In this document: positions 57,885 to 64,000 of the stretch, in pieces
How positions within the stretch are numbered: the first letter of the stretch is position 1
Layout of the letters: each line of letters opens with the position of its first letter
Assembly: GCA_024235935.1 (NCBI GenBank)
Contig: JACKLL010000007.1
Span: 1 to 64,000, forward strand
DNA from: Rhodoferax sp.
GTDB lineage: Bacteria > Pseudomonadota > Gammaproteobacteria > Burkholderiales > Burkholderiaceae_C
Direction: 5' to 3'
Length of the DNA: 64,000 nt
Translations under genes and position numbers: made by a program
Notes under the pieces: model-generated
Seen by the model: the letters and a program-made list of their open reading frames with translations, nothing else
What the model was told of the DNA's origin: nothing
The model's database searches: none

Positions 57885-58736
57885 TCAGCGGAACACCACC
57901 GTCTTGTGACCGTCGAGCAGGATGCGGTGTTCGGCATGCCACTTGACCGCGCGCGCCAGCACCGCGCTCTCGGTGTCCCGACCCAGCGTGGTCAGGGTCG
58001 CCACGTCCATGCCATGGCTGGCACGGGCCACGTCCTGCTCGATGATCGGGCCTTCGTCCAGGTCGCCGGTCACGTAGTGCGCCGTGGCGCCGATCAGCTT
58101 GACGCCGCGGTCGTGTGCCTGCTGGTAAGGGCGGGCGCCCTTGAAGCTGGGCAGGAACGAGTGGTGGATGTTGATCGCGCGGCCCGCCAGCTTGCGGCAC
58201 AGGTCGTCCGACAGCACCTGCATGTAGCGCGCCAGCACCAGCAGCTCCGCACCTTCGGACTCGAACAGGTCGAACAGCTTGGCCTCGGCCGCCGCCTTGG
58301 TGTCGGCCTTGACCGGGATATGGTGGAACGGAATGTTGTAGCTGGCCGCCAGCTGGTAGAAGTCGCGGTGGTTGGAGACGATGGCGCGCACCTCGATCGG
58401 CAACACGCCCGAGCGCAGGCGAAACAGCAGGTCGTGCAGGCAATGGCCATGCTGCGACACCATGATGATGGTCGGGATCGGCCGCGCCGCCTCGGCAAAG
58501 CGCGCCTTCATGCCGAACTCGGCCGCCAGCGGCGCGAACAGTTCCTCCATCTGCGCCGGTGTCTTGGAATCGGACTTGGGCTGCTCGAAACACACCCGCA
58601 TATAGAAAACACCGGTCACGGCGTCGTCGTACTGCGCGGCCTCCAGGATGTTGCCATTCTGGGCCAGCAGGAAACCGCTGACAGCGTGGACGATGCCAGG
58701 CCGGTCAGGGCAGGTAAGCGTAAGAATCAGTCGCAT
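57885..58736 (-). CDS. purU: Formyltetrahydrofolate deformylase
   Basis: A 283-aa enzyme hydrolysing 10-formyl-THF to formate and THF. An N-terminal ACT domain (LTLTCPDRPGIVHAVSGFL, residues ~4-80) is followed by the formyltransferase-fold domain. Catalytic elements are NIHHSFLPSF and GATAHYVTGDLDEGPIIEQD, which includes the conserved histidine and aspartate. It balances one-carbon pools and supplies formate to PurT-type purine synthesis. Length and motifs are typical. Confidence 0.95.
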   Translation of the reverse strand: MRLILTLTCPDRPGIVHAVSGFLLAQNGNILEAAQYDDAVTGVFYMRVCFEQPKSDSKTPAQMEELFAPLAAEFGMKARFAEAARPIPTIIMVSQHGHCLHDLLFRLRSGVLPIEVRAIVSNHRDFYQLAASYNIPFHHIPVKADTKAAAEAKLFDLFESEGAELLVLARYMQVLSDDLCRKLAGRAINIHHSFLPSFKGARPYQQAHDRGVKLIGATAHYVTGDLDEGPIIEQDVARASHGMDVATLTTLGRDTESAVLARAVKWHAEHRILLDGHKTVVFR

Positions 58737-58840
58737 CGGGAGAGTCCGGTTGATGGAAGTCGCGCGCCCTGGAAACGGGGCTCGCCGTCGTTTGCGCGGT
58801 AGTCTACGGGTGATAGCGGGCCGGCGGTGCGCACCGTCCG

Positions 58841-58858
58841 GCGCCAGACCCGGTTCCG
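58841..58858. repeat. Direct repeat copy A flanking PEP-CTERM gene
   Basis: GCGCCAGACCCGGTTCCG, identical to 60077-60094. The pair brackets 1.2 kb containing the PEP-CTERM gene, its promoter and terminator. Copy A is also followed by GCGC, giving a short GCGCC/GGCGC stem. Confidence 0.6.
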
Positions 58859-59064
58859 GCGCAGCCGTGTTTTCCGATGTCGCGCCAAGGCAAGGCTACG
58901 GACGGCACGGTGACGGCAGTGACGGTGCGGCACCACAATGCCCTAAGCACGGTCGAAAGACCTGGGCAAGGCTCCTGGCCACTCGACCCGGACCATCGCT
59001 TTGCAGCTACGCGCACCGTTTCGAGATGAACCGGGCTGCCCGCTGGCGGATTTTCTGTGGACGT

Positions 59065-59109
59065 AAAAAAGGTTGAACCGCAGGCCGGCTCATGCCGGGC
59101 TGCGGTTCA
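59065..59109 (-). terminator. Rho-independent terminator of PEP-CTERM gene
   Basis: TGAACCGCAG (59074-59083) pairs perfectly with CTGCGGTTCA (59100-59109), continued by CCGGC/GCCGG around a TCAT loop. A six-T run follows on the minus strand (59065-59070). This is the clearest intrinsic terminator in the window. Confidence 0.85.
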
Positions 59110-59130
59110 GACTGCTGTACTGCTTCGGAA

Positions 59131-59895
59131 TCAGCGACGGCGGCGCACGCAGGCCAGACCAGCCAACGCCAGGCCGATCAGTGCCAGGCTGCCCGGCTCG
59201 GGCGTCTGGAAAACTTCGGCTGCAGTTCCCTGCACGCCGACCGTGAAGCCATTCCAGTTTTCATTGCTCAGGCTGCGCCAGCTGACCGTGTCGAACGAAC
59301 CGAGAAAACGCAGCGTGCCATGGGGTTCACCCGTGCCCAGCAACTGGTATTCGAAGTTGCCGCCACCCAGGTCGACCACGTTCTTGGTCGAGGTGCCACA
59401 ACCCCAATAGCCGCAGCTGTTGCCATCACTGGCGTTCCCGAAGCTCAGGATCTCGAAATCCTGGTCGAACGCATAACCGTTGCCATTGAGACTCACGTAC
59501 GAAAACACTGGATTGGCGATCGCCTGCGAGAACTGCAGCGTCTGGGTACCGGCGAACCTCAACGCAATGATGTCGGTGCCCGTCGGGATGTTGTCAACGG
59601 CTGAACTGGTGTACGGAGAAGTAGCCGGATCTCGTCCCGATCGGCCGTTCTGGTAGTAGTCGATACCGCCACTGGGTTGGTAGAACGAAACCCCATTGGG
59701 GTTCGTGTAGGTAACCGTGACGGACGACGTCGGCGTCGTGATCGTGCCTTGTGCCTGGAAACCGGCCGACGGGTCCAGGTCAGCACCACCCCAGTCCGTC
59801 CAGAAGATGGGAGCGGCAAGGGCGGCCGGGCCCGTTACGGCCAGCACGACCGCCGTTGCAGCCGAAGCGATGAATTGGTGCATTGTGTATTTCAT
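59131..59895 (-). CDS. PEP-CTERM sorting domain protein
   Basis: A ~254-aa exported protein. The signal peptide spans ~1-31 (TAVVLAVTGPAALAA). The mature region is beta-rich, Gly/Ser/Thr/Asn-rich and has few charges. The C-terminus has the sorting signal PEPGSLALIGLALAGLACVRRRR: PEP motif, hydrophobic helix and Arg tail. Exosortase (EpsH/XrtA) elsewhere should process it for surface or exopolysaccharide association. A CGYWGCG pair may form a disulfide. Its base composition is less GC-rich than its neighbours. The ATG at 59895 is used; 59883 is possible. Confidence 0.9.
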   Translation of the reverse strand: MKYTMHQFIASAATAVVLAVTGPAALAAPIFWTDWGGADLDPSAGFQAQGTITTPTSSVTVTYTNPNGVSFYQPSGGIDYYQNGRSGRDPATSPYTSSAVDNIPTGTDIIALRFAGTQTLQFSQAIANPVFSYVSLNGNGYAFDQDFEILSFGNASDGNSCGYWGCGTSTKNVVDLGGGNFEYQLLGTGEPHGTLRFLGSFDTVSWRSLSNENWNGFTVGVQGTAAEVFQTPEPGSLALIGLALAGLACVRRRR

Positions 59896-59949
59896 ATGTT
59901 CTTTCAGTTGTAGCGCCGTCGGATGCAACGACCCGACGCCCCACTCACC

Positions 59950-59967
59950 AAGCACATTCAATGCCAA
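59950..59967 (-). promoter_or_regulatory. Sigma-54-like promoter for PEP-CTERM gene
   Basis: On the minus strand TTGGCATTGAATGTGCTT has the invariant GG and GC ten bases apart and matches TGGCAC-N5-TTGC at most positions. Transcription would begin near 59941, leaving a ~45-base leader. Several PEP-CTERM genes are known to depend on RpoN with the PrsK/PrsR two-component system, which supports the call. Confidence 0.65.
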
Positions 59968-60076
59968 CCAGAATTTCATTAAATATCAACACCTTACCGG
60001 ACATTTCCGGCGATGACCGTGGGAGGCGTCAACTATTCCGACAGGCAGGTCTGCGCCATGTTTGCCAGAGGCTGCT

Positions 60077-60094
60077 GCGCCAGACCCGGTTCCG
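60077..60094. repeat. Direct repeat copy B flanking PEP-CTERM gene
   Basis: Second copy of GCGCCAGACCCGGTTCCG in the same orientation, 1,236 bases from copy A. An exact 18-base match is unlikely by chance in 64 kb, although GC bias raises the odds. Confidence 0.6.
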
Positions 60095-60211
60095 ACACAG
60101 CAACCGGACTCCCGCAACCGCGGTTTATGATGGCGCACCGCCGACACAGCGATCCCTTTCCCGGACAGCGAAAGCCGTCTGCCGCACCGGACCGCGCCAC
60201 CACGACCGGAC

Positions 60212-61879
60212 ATGAAGTTCTCCTTTGCCTTTCGGCCCAAGCTGCTGGACGCGCTGCCCGGTTACCGGCGTGAGGACTTCGGGCGCGACCTGGCCGCAGG
60301 CGTCACGGTCGGGGTGGTAGCGCTGCCGCTGGCCATGGCGTTTGCGATCGCCAGCGGGCTCAAGCCGGAAGCAGGGCTGTTCACCGCCATCGTCGCCGGC
60401 TTCCTGATCTCGCTGCTCGGCGGCAGCCGGGTCCAGATCGGCGGGCCGGCCGGGGCCTTCATCGTCATCGTCTACGGCATCGTCGAGCGCCACGGCGTGG
60501 CCAATCTCATCATCGCCACCGCCATGTCGGGCGTGATGCTGTTCCTGCTCGGCTTCTTCCGCCTGGGTGTGCTGGTGCGCTTCATTCCGGTGGCGGTGGT
60601 GATCGGCTTCACCAACGGCATCGCAGTGCTGATCGCGCTGTCGCAGATCAAGGACTTCTTCGGGCTGCAGGTCACCACCGTGCCGGCCGACCTGTTCGGC
60701 CTGCTCAAGGTCCTGTGGACGGCGGCATCGACGGTCAACCCGGCGGCACTGCTGGTGTCCAGCGGCTCGCTGGCGCTGATCCTGCTGTGGGAGCGCGCGC
60801 GCAAGCAATGGGCCTACGGCCGCGGCCTGCTGGCGCGTCTGGCGGCGCTGCCCGGCAGCATCGTCGCACTGGTCGCGGCGGCCACCGCCGTCTGGCTGCT
60901 GGGCCTTCCGGTGGAGACGATCGAGAGCCGTTTCGGCGGCATACCGGCCAGCCTGCCGGCGTTCGCCTTGCCCAGCTTCGACTGGGCCACCGTGCGCTTT
61001 CTGCTGATCCCCGCGTCCACGCTGGCCTTGCTCGGCGCCATCGAATCCCTGCTGTGCGCGCGGGTGGCCGACAACCTGACGCGTGACCGCCACGACCCGA
61101 ACCAGGAGCTGATGGCCCAGGGCGTGGCCAACTTCGTCACGCCGTTCCTGGGCGGCATGCCGGCCACCGGCACCATCGCGCGCACGATGACCAACATCAA
61201 GAGTGGCGGCGTCTCGCCGATCTCGGGCATGGTGCATGCGGGCACGCTGCTGGCAGTGGTGCTGGTTGCCGCGCCGCTGGCGGGGTCGATTCCGCTGGCC
61301 TGCCTGTCGGCCATCCTCTTGTACGTGGCGTGGAACATGGGCGAATGGCGTGAGTTCGTGCACCTGCGCAACTACCGGATGCCCTACCGGGTGACGCTGA
61401 TTGCCGTCTTTACGCTGACCGTGGTGCTGGACCTGACGGTCGCCGTCGAGGTCGGGCTGCTGGTGGCCGGCATCACCTTCATCTACCGCATCTCCAGCCT
61501 GTCGCGCAGCGAGCAGCTCGCGCCCGCGGAGCATCCCGTGCTCGAACGCGCCGACGCCGCCGCCTACCGCCTGTATGGCGCGCTGTTCTTCGGCGCCGTC
61601 AAGCTGGTCGAGACCATGGCGCAGAAGCTGCCAGGACGCGCGCTGGTGCTCGACCTGAAGAACGTGATCTACATCGACTCCACCGGCATCGAGGCGCTGC
61701 TCGACCTGTCGCGCCGCTGTACCGAGGCCAAGGTGCGCCTGGTGGTCTGTGGCCTGACCCATCAGCCGCGTGACATCGCCGGGCGCAGCGGCTGGCTGGC
61801 CGCGATCCATCCCGAGGACCTGCTGCCCGACCTGGCCAGTGCCCTGGCCTCGATCGATCCCGCGCCGAGTCCGGGCTAA
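60212..61879 (+). CDS. SulP family inorganic anion transporter with STAS domain
   Basis: A 555-aa inner-membrane transporter. The SulP N-terminal segment (DLAAGVTVGVVALPLAMAFAIASGL, residues ~27-51) is followed by GSRVQIGGPAGAFIVIVYGIV and about 12 further spans. A C-terminal STAS domain (~440-545) carries LKNVIYIDSTGIEALLDL. Members carry sulfate, bicarbonate or dicarboxylates; this one is most like the BicA/DauA end of the family by its VRFIPVAVVIGFTNGIA region, a weak inference. It is the third SulP gene in this window. The racemase gene starts 28 bases later. Confidence 0.9.
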   Translation: MKFSFAFRPKLLDALPGYRREDFGRDLAAGVTVGVVALPLAMAFAIASGLKPEAGLFTAIVAGFLISLLGGSRVQIGGPAGAFIVIVYGIVERHGVANLIIATAMSGVMLFLLGFFRLGVLVRFIPVAVVIGFTNGIAVLIALSQIKDFFGLQVTTVPADLFGLLKVLWTAASTVNPAALLVSSGSLALILLWERARKQWAYGRGLLARLAALPGSIVALVAAATAVWLLGLPVETIESRFGGIPASLPAFALPSFDWATVRFLLIPASTLALLGAIESLLCARVADNLTRDRHDPNQELMAQGVANFVTPFLGGMPATGTIARTMTNIKSGGVSPISGMVHAGTLLAVVLVAAPLAGSIPLACLSAILLYVAWNMGEWREFVHLRNYRMPYRVTLIAVFTLTVVLDLTVAVEVGLLVAGITFIYRISSLSRSEQLAPAEHPVLERADAAAYRLYGALFFGAVKLVETMAQKLPGRALVLDLKNVIYIDSTGIEALLDLSRRCTEAKVRLVVCGLTHQPRDIAGRSGWLAAIHPEDLLPDLASALASIDPAPSPG

Positions 61880-61907
61880 GCCAGCGCCTGCGCATGACCC
61901 GACACCC

Positions 61908-62609
61908 ATGACCCGGCACATCGGAATCGTCGCCTGCTCCGCCGAAGGCGCAGCCCTGTGTTACCGCACCATCTGCAACGAGGGCGCGCAGTGGCTGGGC
62001 CCGCACGGGCACCCGGAAGTGTCGATGCATACGCCGCCGCTGTCACGCTACATGGCCTGCATCGACCGCAACGACTGGCCAGGGGTTGCCGCGCTGATGC
62101 TGGACTCGGCACGCCGGCTGGCCGCCGCCGGCGCCGACTTCCTGATCTGCCCCGACAACACCATCCACCAGGCCATGCCCTGGGTGCGCGACGTGTCCCC
62201 GCTGGCGTGGCTGCACATCGCCGAGGTGGTGGCCGAGGAGGCGCAGCGGCGCGGTTTTCGGATGCCCGCCCTCACCGGCACCCGCTGGCTGGTCGACAGC
62301 GAGGTCTATCCGCAGGCGCTGGCGCAGCGCGGCCTGCGCTGCCTGCGTCCGCTGCCGCAAGAGCGTGACGCCATGGGCACCATCATCATGCAGGAGCTGG
62401 TCAATGGCGTCTTCACGCCGGCCTCGACTGCGGTGTTTCTGAACGCCATTGCCCGCATGCAGACGGAGGGTTGCGACGCCGTCATCCTGGGCTGCACCGA
62501 GATCCCGCTGATCATCGACGACACGAATTCGCCGCTGCCCACGCTGAACTCGACCCGGCTGCTGGCGCGTGCGGCGCTGCGCCATGCGGTGGCGCTGGAC
62601 CGCAAATAG
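61908..62609 (+). CDS. Aspartate/glutamate racemase family protein
   Basis: A 233-aa PLP-independent racemase. The two catalytic cysteines are Cys81 (FLICPDNT) and Cys196 (VILGCTEIPL), at the positions expected for the RacX/YgeA group. It interconverts L- and D-amino acids, aspartate being the usual guess. The ATG at 61908 starts MTRHIGIVACSAEG, the normal family N-terminus. It lies 28 bases after the SulP gene and probably shares its transcript. Confidence 0.9.
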   Translation: MTRHIGIVACSAEGAALCYRTICNEGAQWLGPHGHPEVSMHTPPLSRYMACIDRNDWPGVAALMLDSARRLAAAGADFLICPDNTIHQAMPWVRDVSPLAWLHIAEVVAEEAQRRGFRMPALTGTRWLVDSEVYPQALAQRGLRCLRPLPQERDAMGTIIMQELVNGVFTPASTAVFLNAIARMQTEGCDAVILGCTEIPLIIDDTNSPLPTLNSTRLLARAALRHAVALDRK

Positions 62610-62668
62610 GCGAACGGCCTGGAGCCACACTGGCCGTCCGCATGCCGGCGGCAACTCTCCGCCGCGGA

Positions 62669-64000
62669 TCAGGCCTTCGAGCGGTTGACCTGCTCGCCGA
62701 GGATGTCGCCATCCTCGGCCACCAGGCGAATGTGCGCATCGGGGGCTCGGGTCTCGATCAGCTTGCTCGCCGGGCGCCCGAGGTGAAAACCCTGCACATG
62801 GTCGACGCCGAGCTCGCGCAGCGCCTCCAGCGTGGCCGCGTCCTCGACGCATTCGGCCACGGTCGACTTGTTCATGCTGCGGGCGATCTCGATCAGCGAA
62901 GACACGACCAGCCGGTTGCTGGGGTCGGACGTGATGTCGCGCACGAAGTTGCCATCGATCTTGATGCCGTCGACCTCCAGCAGCTTCAGATGTGCGAACG
63001 AGCTGAAGCCGCTGCCGAAATCATCCAGGTGCACGGCACAGCCGACGCTGCGCAAGGCCGCGATCATCGGGCGCGCGGCAATGAGGTCGCCCATGGCCGC
63101 GGTCTCGGTCAGCTCGATGTGCAGCCGCCGCGGGTCGACGTCGTAGCGGTGCAGCGCATCGCGTAGAAATCCGACGAAACCGGCATCGTCCAGCGAGCGG
63201 GGCGACAGGTTGGCCGCAATGCGCACCGACGCGCGCGAGCGCGCCAGCATGCCGATGCAGGTCTCGAACACCCAGCGGTCGATCTGCCGGATCTTGCCGC
63301 TGCGTTCGGCATGCAGCACGAACGCGGCCGGCGCGATCAGGTGCGTGGCATCGTCCTCGTCGACCATGCGTAGCAAGGCCTCGTGGTAGGCAATGCCCAT
63401 GTCCGACATGCGCATCACCGGCTGGTAATGAACCCGCAGCCGCTGGTCGCGCAGCGCGCGGTAGATGCGGCCGTTCCAGATGACGCGCTCGGACTCGGCG
63501 CGGGAATGGGCCACATCGTCGCGGTACAGGCACCATCCGTTCTTGCCATTGAGCTTGGCCTGGTACATGGCGGTATCGGCACAGGCGATCAGGTCGTCGG
63601 CCGAGCGGGCATGCGCCGGGTACAGCGCCAGCCCCATGCTGCAGCCGACACCCTGGCTCTGGTCGCCGATGTCGAAGCGCAGGGCGGCGATCACCTGCGT
63701 CAGCCGCAGCGCCAGGCTCTGGGCATCCTTGGCCGAACTGCCGGGGCTGAGAATAGCGAACTCGTCACCGCCGAGCCGTGCCACGGTCTCGTCGGGCCGC
63801 AGCGCCTCGGTCAGCGCCTGTGCCACCGTCACCAGGATCTCGTCGCCGACCCGGTGGCCGGACTTGTCGTTGATGTGCTTGAACTCGTCCAGGTCGATGA
63901 AGACCAGCACCAGTCCGCGGCTCGATGCCGAGACCTGCACCAGGGCCTTGTCCAGCGCCTCGTACAGGCCGCGCCGGTTGGGCAGGTCGGTCAGCGGGTC
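62669..64000 (-). CDS. GGDEF-EAL c-di-GMP protein (5' end outside window)
   Basis: 443 residues of a tandem cyclase/phosphodiesterase; the N-terminal sensor lies beyond base 64000. The visible part opens with DPLTDLPNRRG, the standard GGDEF start. The cyclase motif GGDEF is intact, but the upstream inhibitory site is RPDE rather than RxxD. The EAL domain keeps EALLR, NLSPRS, ELTE, DDFG, KIDG and the GFHLGRP end, so phosphodiesterase activity is plausible; AECVED replaces the usual AEGVE. It is convergent with the racemase gene. Confidence 0.92.
   Translation of the reverse strand, partial: DPLTDLPNRRGLYEALDKALVQVSASSRGLVLVFIDLDEFKHINDKSGHRVGDEILVTVAQALTEALRPDETVARLGGDEFAILSPGSSAKDAQSLALRLTQVIAALRFDIGDQSQGVGCSMGLALYPAHARSADDLIACADTAMYQAKLNGKNGWCLYRDDVAHSRAESERVIWNGRIYRALRDQRLRVHYQPVMRMSDMGIAYHEALLRMVDEDDATHLIAPAAFVLHAERSGKIRQIDRWVFETCIGMLARSRASVRIAANLSPRSLDDAGFVGFLRDALHRYDVDPRRLHIELTETAAMGDLIAARPMIAALRSVGCAVHLDDFGSGFSSFAHLKLLEVDGIKIDGNFVRDITSDPSNRLVVSSLIEIARSMNKSTVAECVEDAATLEALRELGVDHVQGFHLGRPASKLIETRAPDAHIRLVAEDGDILGEQVNRSKA

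Larger units (their letters stand above)
58737..59130. other. Intergenic region, no gene supported
   Basis: 394 bases between purU and the PEP-CTERM gene. Reading frames here show no family resemblance. The region holds one copy of an 18-base direct repeat (58841-58858) and the terminator of the PEP-CTERM gene (59065-59109). Confidence 0.6.
59896..60211. other. Divergent intergenic region
   Basis: 316 bases between the PEP-CTERM and SulP genes. It contains the sigma-54-like promoter (59950-59967), an AT-rich patch (~59970-59995) and direct repeat copy B (60077-60094). No coding potential is recognised. Confidence 0.6.

Overview
The window is GC-rich chromosomal DNA from a betaproteobacterium, most likely of the order Burkholderiales. 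This is inferred from the mix of Bug/TctC binding proteins, a DUF1840 protein, HAAT-type ABC transporters tied to acyl-CoA ligases, a PEP-CTERM protein, an ECF42 sigma factor and an R. eutropha-style nor locus. Genes are dense on both strands. I see no rRNA, tRNA, CRISPR array, insertion sequence or prophage. Both edge genes are cut: an acyl-CoA dehydrogenase at base 1 and a GGDEF/EAL protein at base 64000.

Layout. 1-4.6 kb: minus-strand aromatic-CoA operon (flavin monooxygenase/OYE fusion, MarR, enoyl-CoA hydratase, acyl-CoA dehydrogenase) behind a promoter that overlaps a MarR-type palindrome. 4.7-7.7 kb: Cfa-like methyltransferase, DUF1840, orphan TctC. 7.8-16.5 kb: a seven-gene operon with two acyl-CoA ligases flanking a branched-chain-amino-acid-type ABC importer, divergent from a Crp/Fnr regulator. 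17.4-24 kb: housekeeping and hypothetical genes including rluF-like, a lipase-like hydrolase, htpG with a sigma-32-like promoter, and a diguanylate cyclase. 24.1-33.8 kb: a sulfur locus in two units, yeeE-yeeE-sulP and adaptor-RND-SQR-DUF2892-OsmC-CsoR-family repressor. Both promoters carry ATACCC-N4-GGGTAT operators. 34-36.2 kb: YCII, DUF1428 and ECF42 sigma factor. 36.2-42.8 kb: GST, DUF3014, SDR, methyltransferase, rhodanese and a SulP-STAS-cyclic-nucleotide-domain fusion. 42.8-47.5 kb: norR, RIC and quinol NO reductase, with three NorR boxes and a sigma-54 promoter. 47.6-58.7 kb: mixed metabolism, including a gene carrying halohydrin dehalogenase signatures beside an AraC/AhpD-like pair. 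59.1-62.6 kb: PEP-CTERM gene with a sigma-54-like promoter, a third SulP and a racemase.

The most interesting system is the sulfur locus. The repressor has lost the CsoR metal ligands but keeps two cysteines. It is co-transcribed with a sulfide:quinone reductase and a two-part RND efflux pump, and its likely operators sit inside both promoters. The working hypothesis is a persulfide-sensing circuit in which an RND pump joins sulfide oxidation and sulfur-species transport. The second highlight is the halohydrin dehalogenase candidate at 53596-54279.
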